DNA of 64,000 nucleotides, from assembly GCA_028293125.1 (NCBI GenBank), contig JAQGPJ010000002.1, positions 1 through 64,000 on the forward strand, written 5' to 3'. A model generated the notes under the pieces. The model was not told where the DNA came from and searched no databases. It worked only from the letters and a program-made list of their open reading frames with translations. The position numbers and the translations under genes were made by a program. This DNA comes from Verrucomicrobiales bacterium (GTDB lineage Bacteria; Verrucomicrobiota; Verrucomicrobiia; Verrucomicrobiales; V1-33). Position 1 is the stretch's first letter. Each line of letters begins with the position of its first letter. Of the stretch, positions 16,825 through 28,000 are shown in pieces.

Positions 16825-19800
16825 TTATGGGATGAAATGAGTGGCTCCGTTGGGGGCGATTTTTTGGAGGAAGTAGTAGGGGCTGCGGGCCGCCCGGCAA
16901 CTGTCGGTCCATTGATAGACGGCGCGGCGGCGCACGAAGCCGCTGTCAAGATCGGCGGGATTCACCAGTTCGATCCGCTGCGGTTGCGGGGTCCAGGCGA
17001 AGCGCGCGCACTCCACACAAGACGCTTCCCCTTCGGCACCCTTGAGCGCGAGCAGCGCGTAGGCGGATTCCGGCGCGGGCAGCACCGGGCTCTCGACGAT
17101 GAAGGCCTCCAGGGTGATCAGGGGCTCGAAGGTGCCGTTCGGGGCCGCCTTCACCAGCAGCTTGATGAGCAGCACATCGTCGGGCCGCAGCAGCGCTTGT
17201 TCCTCATGCGGCAGCGCCTTGAGCCCGACCAAGGCGGTGAGCGGCAAGGCGTAGAGCTGGCCCTTGTGTAGGGTATGCCAAGGCGGCGCGACATCGCTGC
17301 CGAATTCCGAGCGCAGGCGAAGCTGCGTGAGCATCCCGGCACGATCCCGGCGCACAAACTCGATCGCCTGGTAGAGCGGCGGCAGGTTGGTGCTGAATTT
17401 AAGATACAGCGTGCTGGTGGGATTGAAGTGGGAGCGATCCACCGTCAGCGAGTATTCCACGTTTCCGGCCGCGGTGCGGAAGGTCATGCGGCGGGTCACG
17501 GCAGGCGATTCGAGCTTCTCATTGTAGGCGGGATCCTCGAAGCGGAAGAAGCGCGGGCGCAGCGGCAGCGGGAGCAGTCGCGAGTCGCCGATCTCCAGGC
17601 GGAAGCGCAGCTCCTGGTGATAGAGCAGGACGCTACTGAAGGGCAGATCGGCACCATCGGCGGTGGCAAGAGGGTCGAAGGTGCCGGGGGGGAAGCAGCG
17701 CAGCACGGCGTAAACGGCGCTGCCGCGGCGGCGGGCGGCTGCCATGCTTTCCTTGAGCCGCTCGTGTTCGGTGGCGTTGTCCACGATCCGTTGCGGGTCG
17801 GGGGAGTTCTTCACGCCTTTCAGCGAGCGCGTGCCATCCGGGGCGGTGAGGCTGTCCCAAAGGACCTCGCCCTGGGCGGTGATGAAGCTGATCGTTAAGC
17901 GCCAGCGGGGATCGGCGTCGGAACCGAATTGGAAGCTGAGGAAGCCATTCCAGCCTGGGTCGATCAGGCCGGCGGTGGGGGCGGCCAGGCGCACGGTGGC
18001 GCGGCCGGTGAAGGTGTCGGTGCCGCGGCGGAGCGGGAGGATGGAGGCCTCGTCAAAGGGTAGATCGCTGGCATCCCTGCCGCGGCCGGGGTTAATACTA
18101 GGTTCATAGTAGCTGGGCCAAGCTTGCTGGCAGAAGCCCTCGCGGCGGTCCTCGCGGTTGGGCGGGATGGCCACGGGGCGCGGGAAGCGGGCTTGGAAGG
18201 GCAGGCTGGAGGCGATGAAAGAGCCGGCGTCCCCGGACTCGAAGGAGGTCTGCGTGAAGAGCACGTGGCGCAGGCTGTAGATCACGCCGGGGCGGCTGTT
18301 GATCATCAGGGTGCGGGTGGCCCCGGGCAGCACGGCTTGGGTCTGGGCGTAGCCCTGCCAGTCGGGCTCGCTGAGGTAGAGCGGTTCCTTTCCCACCGGC
18401 GGCGGCATGGCAGAGGGGATCAGGGGTGACAGCGCCTCGATCGGCTCCGCGCGGAAGTCATCCGGCAGATCGCTGCCACCATCCGGGTGGGTGTTGGGGC
18501 GGTACTCCACATCCTGTTGCAGCGATTGCCACCAGATGCGGAACTTAAAGGCGGTGGCCCGGTCCCCGGCGGTCGCGGTGGTGGCGGAGACGCGATCCTG
18601 CGCGAATTGCACATCCATGCGGTAGGCGCTGTAGCCGTAGGGCCAGCGGTCGTAGACCGCCTGCTCCCTTGCCGATCCCGGCGGCTGCGGATTGGAGATC
18701 CGGATCGGCAGCGCCTCGCAGACGAGCGGCGGGGCGAGCTCGAAATCATCCGCCTGCGCATGGGCCGGCAGGGTGATCCCGCCGAAGTGGGCCTCGCGGA
18801 AGACCAGCTCGAGCGCCGCCGGGCGCAGGGCGAAGAGCGGCTGCTGGAGCGCGGGTGGGCGGGCAGTGAGCGGCAGGAAGTGGTACTGCAGGCTGACCAC
18901 CCGGTCCGCCGCGGGCACGCGGTTCCTGCCCACTGCACTGCGGCCCACGGTGACCTCGCGGGCGCGGACCAAGCCCACCGGGGATTCCGGTGCCATCCGC
19001 CGCAGCATGCCATCCCCCCAAGATTTCATCACCCGGACCAGATCCTCCGGCGTGGCCCCGGGCGTCAGGCTGAGGAAGCGGGTGGCGATCACGCCCAGCT
19101 TCGCGCTGAGCGGATCGATGGCGATCAATTCGAGGTGGCGGCCCAGCACCTCGCGGGCAGGGCCGGGCGAGCCGGGGGTGGGCTCCTCGATCAGGCGGAG
19201 GTTGAGCTTGGCGTAGGGGGAGCAGACCAGCGAGAGCGGGCGCTCGGCCGCATCCGGCACCAGCGCGGCGGGGAAGACGATGGTGGCGGCGGCGTGATGG
19301 GCCAGCCGCGGTGCCGGCTCCGCAGCGCCCGGCGGCGGGAAGATGCCGCCGCGCAGCAGATGGAGACCGGGGGCGATCCAAGCATGCTCGGGGCCGACAG
19401 GGGTGCTGGCCGCGTAGCACGCCTGGAAGACCATGAGCGCGGCCCGCAGCCAGGTGAGCGCGCCGCCGGCAACGCCCGCGGCGGGATCCGGCACTGCCAG
19501 GATCTTTCCGGCTTGTGCATGGTCCGGCGCGAAGCGGCGTTGCAGCGCCAGCGGATCGCCGTAGCCAGCGGCCTCACTCGGGACGGCCTCGATCACGGAG
19601 GGCAGATCGCGGTGCACCAGCGGCAGGCCCATCACGGCGCGCTCCTGGTTGCGCAGCAGCATCAGGCTATCCAGCGCGGGCAGCTTGCGGCGGCGGGGCA
19701 GATCGTGGATCCCCAGCGTGAGGGTCAGGCCGACGAGTTGTTCCGCGCGGTGGCTCATCCAGCGGCCGAGCTTGGTTTTGAGCTCGTCCTCCTGCAGGGG

Positions 19801-22800
19801 ATCCGGCCACTCGCAGCCGCCGGGACCCTTGCCCGCCTTGGAGAGGCGGCCCAGGAAGGGCATCTGCAGCAGCAGCCAGAAGTCCTCCGGCTCCTCCGGC
19901 TTGCGGACGAAGTCCTCCGGCAGGCTCAGGGCCGCCTCCGCCTCGCCGGAGGGCAGAATTAGCAGATCGGTCAGCGCCAGCTCCGCGGGCAGGGTGGCGC
20001 GGTGGCCCAGCCAGGCGCTGGTGCCGGCCTCCACCACCAGGGATTTCTTGAGCGTCTTCAGGCGCTGGACCAGCTCGTCCTTCAGGCCCTCGCGGAAATA
20101 GCCGTCGCAGCATTCCTGGATCTGGCTGAGTCGGCTGGTGATCCGGTGCGAGTGGGTCTTGTGTTCGCCCAGATCCTCCAGCATGTCCGCGAACTTCGCC
20201 GGCATGAAGAGCCTGACTTCCTGCACCGTGGTCCAGCGGTGCGCCATGGTCGCCTCGTAGAATTCGCCATCCTGCTTCAGCAGCAGGACCTGGTGCTCCA
20301 CCGGGCACAGCAGGCGGGCCGAGGAGCCGATGTCGAGCATGGTCTCGCCCTCCCGGCCGGGGCCGAAGGCGGTGGCCAGGTCATGCTGGTTCAGGAAGCA
20401 GCGGATGCTGTGGCGGGCATGGTGGTGCGGCGCGCTGATGGGCGGGAGTTTCACGGTTTCAGTGCCGCCGCCATCGGCCAGCCACTCCGTGGGCCAAGAG
20501 ATCAGGTTGTGGCACTCCAGCAGGCCGCAGAAGAGGAAGCGGCCCCGGCCCCAGGTGTCCCGGGTGGTAGTGCCATGAGCCGGCGTGAAGTTGGACACAA
20601 ATGCGGCATCCAGCACCGCATGGCAGGGCTCGTGGTGAAGTTCATCGGCCTTGACCTTCCACTCCCCGGTCTCTGGCAGATCGGCGAAGAGGGATCTCCC
20701 GCCGCGCACGGCGAGCAGCAGCTCGACATGACCGGAGAGCAGGCCGAAGGCGCGGAAGCCGGCCGCCGTCCTAGCCGCTGCCATCGTGAAATGGCAGGTC
20801 CCGGAGCCACTGCACTTCCCGGGCAGCAGCGGCAGGCCATCAATGAGGCTAATCTCCTGCTCGAGTCCCTTCCAGGAAAGGGCCAGGGAACGATCGGTGG
20901 CCTCGATCACCGTGGTCGGGTCCGTAGCTGTGCCGATCTTGCAGGGGGCCTTGAAGGCGCTGGCCCCGGTCAGCGAGACGCCCTTCAGGATCCCATCCTG
21001 CGAGTGGCGGACCTGCATGAGATCGTATTTCAGGGTGAAATCGAGCGGCGGCCAGGCTGCCGGGGTATCCGTGCCGAGGCGGAGCTGGAGCTCCAGCTTG
21101 GCTTGGTGTTGGCCGCTGGCGGGATCCAGGGTCACCTCGATCCGGCGGGCCCGCAGCGCATCGTCCGGCGATGCATCCGAGTCCTTCTGGAGCAGGATCG
21201 GGGCGGGCCTGAAGGGGCTGCCGGCGGGCAGCCCGGGCGGCGGGACCAGTTCCGCGGGGTCCAGGCTCACGGACCAGTCCGCGGCGAATTCGCGGAACGC
21301 CAGGGTCAGGCCCTCCAGGCGCAGCCGCCTGGGGGCTGTGGCGGTGGCTTGGGAGAGCAGCACCCTTTGCGCGCGCAGGCGCGGCTTCATGGTCACCTCT
21401 TCGCGCTCGAGCGCGAGCGGCCACTCGATCCCCTGGCTGGAGACCGCCTCCACCGCCGCCAGTTGGTAGGTTTGGCCATCCGTGCTGCTGAAGGTGATCC
21501 GGATCACGTTGCGCACTTGTGGCTGCTCCACCAGGCGGGGCTGCAGGGGGTCTTCAGGTGCCAGCGTCAGTTGCAGGCGGCCCAGGATCACCAACCGGGT
21601 GGGGCTGTATTCTTCCAGTTGCAGCGGCAAGAACAGGAGCCCGAAGAAATCCAGGCCCGGGGCCACCGGCGGCGGCGGGTCCGAGGGGTCCGGCTCCGCT
21701 GCTGCGACCGCGGTGAGCGCAGCGGCGGCGAGCCGCCACTCATAGCCGCGCAGGTGATTGCGCTCGCGGGTCATCGCATCCTCATCATTCACGGTCAGCG
21801 GGGCGTAGCCGATGCCCGGGCGCGAGAACTTGCCGCTGGCGTCGCAGGGCAGATCGCAGAAGAAGCAGCTCCAGGAGAACTCGCCCGACGGTGCGTCCAG
21901 AGACAAGGGAATGCGGGTGCTAATCAGGGCGGTGGTGGTCTGCCCGAGCGCCGGCACCGGGGCCGGGGCAGTCAGCGCGGTGCGCAGCAGGTGGTCGCCC
22001 GCGGCCGGGCGCCCGGTGGCGGCGCGCAGCAGGCCGCGCTGGTCCGCCAGCAGGGTGTTTTCCGGAGCGGTGCCGGGGATGTTGCGGGCGCTCATGCTGC
22101 CGGCGAGCAGGTGCAGGTCGCCATCCGCGGCGACGAATCTCAGGGTCGGGTTGCCTCCGACATTCACGATATTGAAGGAGGCGCTCAGGCCCTCGAGCGC
22201 GGATTCCCCCGATAGGTTCAGCGATCCGTCCGCGAAGTGCAGGACCGGCAGGAAGGCCTTCTTCTCATCCCCGCCAGAGGTCGTCCAAGCGATGCTGGCG
22301 GCCGTGGTCCAGGGGAGATCGGCATAGATCCACTGCAGCGCCGTCCCATTGGCGGGTGCCACGGCGATGTCGTGCGCGGCGATCGCCAGCACGCCATCGG
22401 CCGCGGCCAAGATGGCGAGTTCATTGAGGTTCTCCCAGTGGGCCGTGAAGGTGGGAGGCGCAAGTATGGCCGGCTCCTGCACATCCTGGAGCAGCGCCTC
22501 TTCCAGCTCGATCGAGGCGGACTTCTTCTTAGGCAGGCGGGCCAGTGCGTGGAGTTCATCGCAGTACGGCAGATCATGGCGCAGCGTGAGCGGATGGGCC
22601 GGCTGGTAGTCCGCCGGGGTGGCGATGGCGGTCCAGCGGGTGGCGACGCGGCGGAGGTCCTGCTGCACGCCCGGCAGCAGCAGCGCGGCGGCGCTGAGGT
22701 CCGCGAACTGATCGCCCACGCAGGGCAGGGGAGCACTGGCGATGATGGCAGACTGCTGGAAGGCGGGCCACTCGCGGGCATCCAGGCCCAGGGTGAAGCA

Positions 22801-24981
22801 CCAGTTCTCGAAACGGTCATGCACCGCGCCATAAAAGGTGACCCGTCTGGTGACCCGCGGCAGCTTGCGGGGCAGGAGCTGGCGGCTCGGGCTGGGGTAG
22901 GCGGGCGGCGAGAGCGTCTGGGTCAGCGGCAGGTTCTGCACATGCGGCAGCCGCGGGTCGCGCTGCCAGAGCAGGGGCTGGAAGTCCATGAAGGGGGCCT
23001 GATCGAGGACCTTTTCCCAGATGTCCCAGTGGTGATGCTGGCGCTGGAAGATGAGGGTGGCGGCGGCCAGCCCGGGGAAGGCGATGCCCGCCTCCGCCGG
23101 ATCGCTGCCCACGGACTTCTGCGTGAGGAAATCCGCGATGGCCACCGAGAGCAGCGCCGGCAGATGGGTGGTGAAGGCGCGATGCGTGAACAAGCCCAGC
23201 GGCACCGCGCTGGAGGACCAGAAGTCGTGATCGCTGATCGCATCCGCAGCGCTGGGTGCCCTGGTCCCAAGCCACAGGGCCCCGAGCAGGGTCAGGCGCG
23301 GCTCGCGGAAGGCGACCCAGGCCCGGTCCAGGTTGGCGACGAGCTCCGGCCCGGCGGGGGTCAGGGTCAGGATCCACTTCCCCTTCAGGCCCGCCGCATC
23401 ATCCAGATTGAGCGACCAGGGCTGGCGGTCGGGACGGCGGGCGAGCAGCTCGGGGCGATGGATGCCGAGCGAGAGCGCGCCCTCTAACAGGACATCCGTG
23501 GCCGAGGCCGCTCCGCCCGCGGTGGTGGCGGTGGTGGCGCTGGCGGGGCTGTCGAAATGATCGCGGAATAAGCGCTCGGAGAGATTGGGCAGCGGCAGTT
23601 GCGCCCAGCCATCGGCCAGCGGCATGAAGGCCCAGATCACCGGATCGCGCTTCAGGATCCAGGGGCTGTTGGCCACGCCCGGGTCGCGTGCTTCATCGAG
23701 CGGCTCGGGCATGCCCCAGGCCTCGCGGACGAGGGCCGGGGCTTCGACCGGATCCAGGTAGAGGATGGCGGGCTGCTTGGGCGTGGGCATGCCAGCCGCG
23801 GGGAAGTCCGGTCTCCGGTTGAGCTCACCGAGCGAGAAGTTCTCCGCGATGCCGGCGGGGGTGCCGCCGCTGGCGAGGTATTCCAGCACCGTGGCGGGCC
23901 AGCGCTCGTCGAGCTTGGGCTGCTCATCCTGCTCGAAGCTGAATTCGAGCGTGTCGGGCATGCCGGGCTTCTTTTCCCTCTTGACGACGGTCCAGCCGAA
24001 GGTGGCGGTGGCTGCGGTCAGCGGGCCTAACAGGGCCGCAGGTGCCGCCGCCGGGTGCTGGTCGGTCAGGCGCAGGCGCAGGGTACCGGGCTCAAGATTG
24101 AGATGGTGATGACGCCGGAAGATCTGCGGCCGGCTCTCGTCCTGGGTGCCGACGAACCAGGTCAGCGCCTCCGCCGCGGCCATGCCGGTGAGTTCCAGAT
24201 TCGCCCAGGCGGGCGAGCGCTGCGCATGGATTTCCAGGAAAGAGCCGATCTGCGCGAAGACCGCGGCGAATTGGTCCATCTCATCAGCGCTGGTGCGGGT
24301 GGGATCGATGCGCATGCGGAACCAGCCGAACTCGTGGGCGATCACTGGATCCGTGTCCACCTCGTGAATGGGACGGGGATCGCGCGGGGGATCCTTCTTG
24401 CCGCGGCCCACGAGATCGAAGACGCCGCCAAGCAGCTCATCCGACCAAGGCAGGCGGATCACGCCGCCCAGCTTGAAGCCGGCGGAGGTGATCCAGAATT
24501 GGCGGGTCCTCAAGCGGGCGGCGTCGTCAATCAGGATCTCATCGAAGAAATCCCGGATCTGCGGCTTCCGGTTAAATTCCCCGGCCGCATCGCTGAGCAG
24601 AACTTCCGCAGCAACACAGGTGAAGACGCCCGGTGCCGACCGCAGAGTGTTCTGGGGATTCGGCGGCTCCTGCGGCAACCAGATCCTTTCCTGGCGGCAA
24701 ACGATGAAACTGGCTTCTTCGATCTTTAGTCCGCTGATGGATGGCCAAGAGCTTCCGGGCAGGAGCTTCAAGGATACAATCCTCCCGGCGACGTGGAGTA
24801 GCAGCGGGTGGTGGCCATCGTTGCCGTCGAGGTCCTGGCGCTCGATCGCCAGGCTGCGCATGGCCGTGTAGTCGTGCCCGGCTTCGGCATCCTTCTGGCG
24901 GTAAACCTCGAGTTCCACCCTCCAGCCGGGACCGTGGATGAAGATGATCCGGTCGTCGGTTTGTTCTTTGTTCGCGCTCAT
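16825..24981 (-). CDS. Giant protein of unknown function (2718 aa)
   Basis: One uninterrupted 8.2-kb frame. No signal peptide or transmembrane segment is visible. The composition is that of a folded, beta-rich protein with many short W/F/L strands (for example LRLRLTDQHP, KFRIWWQSLQQDVEYRP, RWRLTISFITAQGEVLWDS). One helical, charged stretch of about 80 residues lies around 1600-1690 (MLEDLGEHKTHSHRITSRLS). There is a His cluster (PHHHARHS) near 1525 and paired cysteines in several places (SWSCFFCDLPCD; CSGSGTC). I find no Rhs/YD, haemagglutinin, PKS/NRPS or protease motifs. It lies 37 nt downstream of the 4165-aa gene and 44 nt upstream of the 192-aa gene, so the three form an operon. Its style (Pro-rich linkers, strand repeats) resembles the larger neighbour. 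Confidence 0.85.
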   Translation of the reverse strand: MSANKEQTDDRIIFIHGPGWRVELEVYRQKDAEAGHDYTAMRSLAIERQDLDGNDGHHPLLLHVAGRIVSLKLLPGSSWPSISGLKIEEASFIVCRQERIWLPQEPPNPQNTLRSAPGVFTCVAAEVLLSDAAGEFNRKPQIRDFFDEILIDDAARLRTRQFWITSAGFKLGGVIRLPWSDELLGGVFDLVGRGKKDPPRDPRPIHEVDTDPVIAHEFGWFRMRIDPTRTSADEMDQFAAVFAQIGSFLEIHAQRSPAWANLELTGMAAAEALTWFVGTQDESRPQIFRRHHHLNLEPGTLRLRLTDQHPAAAPAALLGPLTAATATFGWTVVKREKKPGMPDTLEFSFEQDEQPKLDERWPATVLEYLASGGTPAGIAENFSLGELNRRPDFPAAGMPTPKQPAILYLDPVEAPALVREAWGMPEPLDEARDPGVANSPWILKRDPVIWAFMPLADGWAQLPLPNLSERLFRDHFDSPASATTATTAGGAASATDVLLEGALSLGIHRPELLARRPDRQPWSLNLDDAAGLKGKWILTLTPAGPELVANLDRAWVAFREPRLTLLGALWLGTRAPSAADAISDHDFWSSSAVPLGLFTHRAFTTHLPALLSVAIADFLTQKSVGSDPAEAGIAFPGLAAATLIFQRQHHHWDIWEKVLDQAPFMDFQPLLWQRDPRLPHVQNLPLTQTLSPPAYPSPSRQLLPRKLPRVTRRVTFYGAVHDRFENWCFTLGLDAREWPAFQQSAIIASAPLPCVGDQFADLSAAALLLPGVQQDLRRVATRWTAIATPADYQPAHPLTLRHDLPYCDELHALARLPKKKSASIELEEALLQDVQEPAILAPPTFTAHWENLNELAILAAADGVLAIAAHDIAVAPANGTALQWIYADLPWTTAASIAWTTSGGDEKKAFLPVLHFADGSLNLSGESALEGLSASFNIVNVGGNPTLRFVAADGDLHLLAGSMSARNIPGTAPENTLLADQRGLLRAATGRPAAGDHLLRTALTAPAPVPALGQTTTALISTRIPLSLDAPSGEFSWSCFFCDLPCDASGKFSRPGIGYAPLTVNDEDAMTRERNHLRGYEWRLAAAALTAVAAAEPDPSDPPPPVAPGLDFFGLLFLPLQLEEYSPTRLVILGRLQLTLAPEDPLQPRLVEQPQVRNVIRITFSSTDGQTYQLAAVEAVSSQGIEWPLALEREEVTMKPRLRAQRVLLSQATATAPRRLRLEGLTLAFREFAADWSVSLDPAELVPPPGLPAGSPFRPAPILLQKDSDASPDDALRARRIEVTLDPASGQHQAKLELQLRLGTDTPAAWPPLDFTLKYDLMQVRHSQDGILKGVSLTGASAFKAPCKIGTATDPTTVIEATDRSLALSWKGLEQEISLIDGLPLLPGKCSGSGTCHFTMAAARTAAGFRAFGLLSGHVELLLAVRGGRSLFADLPETGEWKVKADELHHEPCHAVLDAAFVSNFTPAHGTTTRDTWGRGRFLFCGLLECHNLISWPTEWLADGGGTETVKLPPISAPHHHARHSIRCFLNQHDLATAFGPGREGETMLDIGSSARLLCPVEHQVLLLKQDGEFYEATMAHRWTTVQEVRLFMPAKFADMLEDLGEHKTHSHRITSRLSQIQECCDGYFREGLKDELVQRLKTLKKSLVVEAGTSAWLGHRATLPAELALTDLLILPSGEAEAALSLPEDFVRKPEEPEDFWLLLQMPFLGRLSKAGKGPGGCEWPDPLQEDELKTKLGRWMSHRAEQLVGLTLTLGIHDLPRRRKLPALDSLMLLRNQERAVMGLPLVHRDLPSVIEAVPSEAAGYGDPLALQRRFAPDHAQAGKILAVPDPAAGVAGGALTWLRAALMVFQACYAASTPVGPEHAWIAPGLHLLRGGIFPPPGAAEPAPRLAHHAAATIVFPAALVPDAAERPLSLVCSPYAKLNLRLIEEPTPGSPGPAREVLGRHLELIAIDPLSAKLGVIATRFLSLTPGATPEDLVRVMKSWGDGMLRRMAPESPVGLVRAREVTVGRSAVGRNRVPAADRVVSLQYHFLPLTARPPALQQPLFALRPAALELVFREAHFGGITLPAHAQADDFELAPPLVCEALPIRISNPQPPGSAREQAVYDRWPYGYSAYRMDVQFAQDRVSATTATAGDRATAFKFRIWWQSLQQDVEYRPNTHPDGGSDLPDDFRAEPIEALSPLIPSAMPPPVGKEPLYLSEPDWQGYAQTQAVLPGATRTLMINSRPGVIYSLRHVLFTQTSFESGDAGSFIASSLPFQARFPRPVAIPPNREDRREGFCQQAWPSYYEPSINPGRGRDASDLPFDEASILPLRRGTDTFTGRATVRLAAPTAGLIDPGWNGFLSFQFGSDADPRWRLTISFITAQGEVLWDSLTAPDGTRSLKGVKNSPDPQRIVDNATEHERLKESMAAARRRGSAVYAVLRCFPPGTFDPLATADGADLPFSSVLLYHQELRFRLEIGDSRLLPLPLRPRFFRFEDPAYNEKLESPAVTRRMTFRTAAGNVEYSLTVDRSHFNPTSTLYLKFSTNLPPLYQAIEFVRRDRAGMLTQLRLRSEFGSDVAPPWHTLHKGQLYALPLTALVGLKALPHEEQALLRPDDVLLIKLLVKAAPNGTFEPLITLEAFIVESPVLPAPESAYALLALKGAEGEASCVECARFAWTPQPQRIELVNPADLDSGFVRRRAVYQWTDSCRAARSPYYFLQKIAPNGATHFIP

Positions 24982-25018
24982 GGCAGAATGAAGTCAGGTC
25001 AGGTCAGGGCGGGTCGGA

Positions 25019-28000
25019 TCAGATCGGATCAGGCGCAACTTTCACCTTGATGGTGCCGGGCGTGGCACCACCGCGGCGGGTGCGGAGCAGGGGCTTCCAG
25101 CCATCCAGCGCCCGGTGGAGGGTGGCCAACTTCATGCGCTTGACGGCTTCCTTGTCGGCAGCGGAGCCGAAGAAGTCCGCCAGCTCTTGCGCATGCGCGC
25201 TGCCCAGGATGCCGGTGTAGCGGATCTGCCACTGGCAGAGCTGGAGCCTGTTCTCCAGACCCGCCGGGATTTGGAGCGCGGTGCCCGTGGGGAGGCGCTG
25301 CTCGAAGGAATTCGGCTCCGTGTTGTCAGGCCAGGGGGCCCTGTTGAGCGCCAAGGCGGCGCGCTCGACTTGCGGATTGCCGGGGTTCGCCGCGATGATC
25401 GCCTCGATATCGTTCCGCCCGGGCTTGGCACCCAGCCAGCGGAAGACCGGGGCCGGGTTCTCCTCCTCGTCCTCGAGCTGCTCCACCTTGAGCCGGTACT
25501 TCCAGTGCCGCTCGTTTGAAGTCCAATCATCCTCGCCCAGGAAATCGGTGGGATCCTGCTCAAAGATCTCCACCGCCCCGAAGGCCCGCTGCATGCGGTT
25601 CTGGAAATCCTGATGGGCGGCCAGGCGCGGGACTGCGCGCAGATCCATGGGCTCAAAGGGCAGGCCCTGGTAGTAGTTGGCGATTTCCGCGACCACTGCG
25701 GGCGAGCCTTCCCGCAGCAAGCGCGTGCCCACGATCAACACGTCATTCACGCGCCGGTTCACCGGCGGCACAGGCAGGGCTTCGGCCCGGCCCGGGACCA
25801 CATTCGTGAGGTGATGTTCGACCTGATTCCACAGCGCGGCCAGCCGCGCCTCATCAGCGTGGCCCGCGGAGCTTGCCCGCAGGGTCGGGAGATCGGGTCC
25901 GGGAGCGTGGCGCGCGGAGTAGATGAAGATCACACCGCCGCCGGTCCGCGCCACGAAATGGTCCGTGGCATCGGTCAGGCCGAAGTGCGCGTTGAGCTCC
26001 GCGGCGCTGGCGGCCATCGCAGCTTCCGGGAACTCATCCCTGAGCGGCAGGAGCCTCTCCGCAGCCACGCGGAAGGGCAGCCCGGCGGGCAAGCCTTGCA
26101 GGTAGGCTCCGGCCTTGAACTCGATGCGGCCGTGCGGATCCCAGCCGAAGGTCGCAGCTTGCGGGAAGAAGCCGCTGCCGTCCGGGTCCGCGGTAGCGGG
26201 GAGCAGCGGCATCCAGAGCACGGACTCGCGCTGGTAATCGTCCTCGGGGCCGTTGCGGATCCTGTCGAGCATGTCGGCGAGCTCCTGATAGCCGGGCGCG
26301 GCTGCCTGCAGGGTAGCAAGGTAGCCGCCGTGAAGCGTGCCGAGCCTGCCCTTGCGAACGATCATCAGGTGCCCCGTCTCTAACAGCATGTCCGGAGGGA
26401 GCTCTGCGGCGACCAAGGTGCAGGGATGGCCGCGCGAGACCGGATCCTTCCCGGCGCGGATGCTGGCGAGGGTAATGTCCGCCTCTCTGCCCAGGTTCGA
26501 GAGTTCCCAGCAGGACTTGTAGATCCGCTGGTGGAGCGCCACCGGGCCCTCGCTGCCCTTCATATGGATGATCGCGGTTTCATCCTTGGCCTGAGGCGGC
26601 AGGATGCTTCTCAGCGGTGATGCCAGGCAGCTCATCTGCAGGCGGGTCGCAGGTGCCGCTGCTGGCGGCAGGCTCACGAGGGGCCGGCCTTCCAGCAGGA
26701 TGCGGCGTCCCTTGCCCTCGATCGCGGGGATCCAGTTCATCGGCTCATTGTTGAGCGGATTGCGCGGCGGACTGCCATCGTTGCTTGCGATCTTGAAGTG
26801 CAGCTCATCCTGCCGGGCGACATCCCCGCCCTGTGTCAGGAGGAACTCATAGCCCACATCCGGATCGGGCAGGCTGGTGTAGAAGCGCTCATTCCCGGTG
26901 GCATTTGCCGGATCCTCGCAGGGCCACTGGGTGCGGACATCCTGCGGCAGGCAATCCCAGAAGGATGCCAGCTCGAAGGACAGCACCAGCAGCTCCGTGA
27001 GGTCATCCTGGCGGAGCGTCGCGGGATCGGCCGGACTGTCGGGCGGCCGGTTGTCCGCGGCCAGGAAGGCCGTGAGACCGCCCGGTGAGATGAATTGGAA
27101 ATCCTTCTGCAGGATCTCGGTGAGGGGCGATGCGATCTGCCCGCTGATCGCACAGGCGATGAAGCGGTGCGCGTAGCAGTAGGGCTGCGCATCCCACTGC
27201 ACCACCATGGCACCATCGTGGAATTTCAGCCCGCGCGGCGGCAGGGCCAGCTCTAACAGATTGTCGCGCTCGACCTCCAGCGGCGTCTTGGAGATCGGGC
27301 CCAGGGCGGTGGCGGGATACTGTGGCAGGGTGTCTGGGCGGTGGGCCGGGAAGACCACGCTGGTGCCCGGCGGCAGCCATTGGGTCTCCGCATGGGACTT
27401 CCACTTCAGGTAGATCGGCCGGCGCAGCAGCGCCCACTGCACGCGGCGGAAGGACAGGCGGCGGCGCAGGGTGGAATTGTGATCGGCCAGCGCCTGCTCC
27501 GGGTGGCGCGCGAGGATTACTTCCCAGGTCTTGCCGGGAGTGAGGGCCTGATCGCCGGGAACGATTTCATCGAGTCGCCGCGAGGCCAAGATCAGCGGTG
27601 CCTCGACTTCCTCGATGCGGGCGATGCTGGCATCCACATGGCGCTTGATGAAGTCCTGGGGCCGGAAAGCGATGGCAGCGCTGGAGAGGCGGCGGACTGC
27701 TGGCAGGCGGCTGCCATTTAGGCGGGTAAGGAGCTCGGCGGCCGGGTGGCCCTCCACCAGGCCGTGCCAGAAGCGGTCATAGCGGCTAAAGGGCCACAGG
27801 TAGTAGCGGCGGGCGTGGGCCCAGCGGTCTTCCAGGAAGTGGTCATAGCGCAAGCGGCCATCATCCTCCGGCACGGCGAAGGCGGGCGCGCCGCTGCGCG
27901 GGTAGGCCGTGGCCTGCCAGGGACCTTCCGTGCCATCAGCGCCGGAGTTGCAGCCGCGGTGCTCGTGGAAGCGTACCGTCCAAGCCAAGAAGTTCGCCGC

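Noticed and set aside
20002-22215. A 737-codon plus-strand frame antisense to the 2718-aa gene
   Set aside because: GC-rich codons leave the opposite strand open; the translation is Gly/Arg/Ala/Gln noise without domains. The same applies to long plus-strand frames at 18487-19962, 22237-23487, 27746-29746, 29918-31723, 31865-33664 and 34880-36805.
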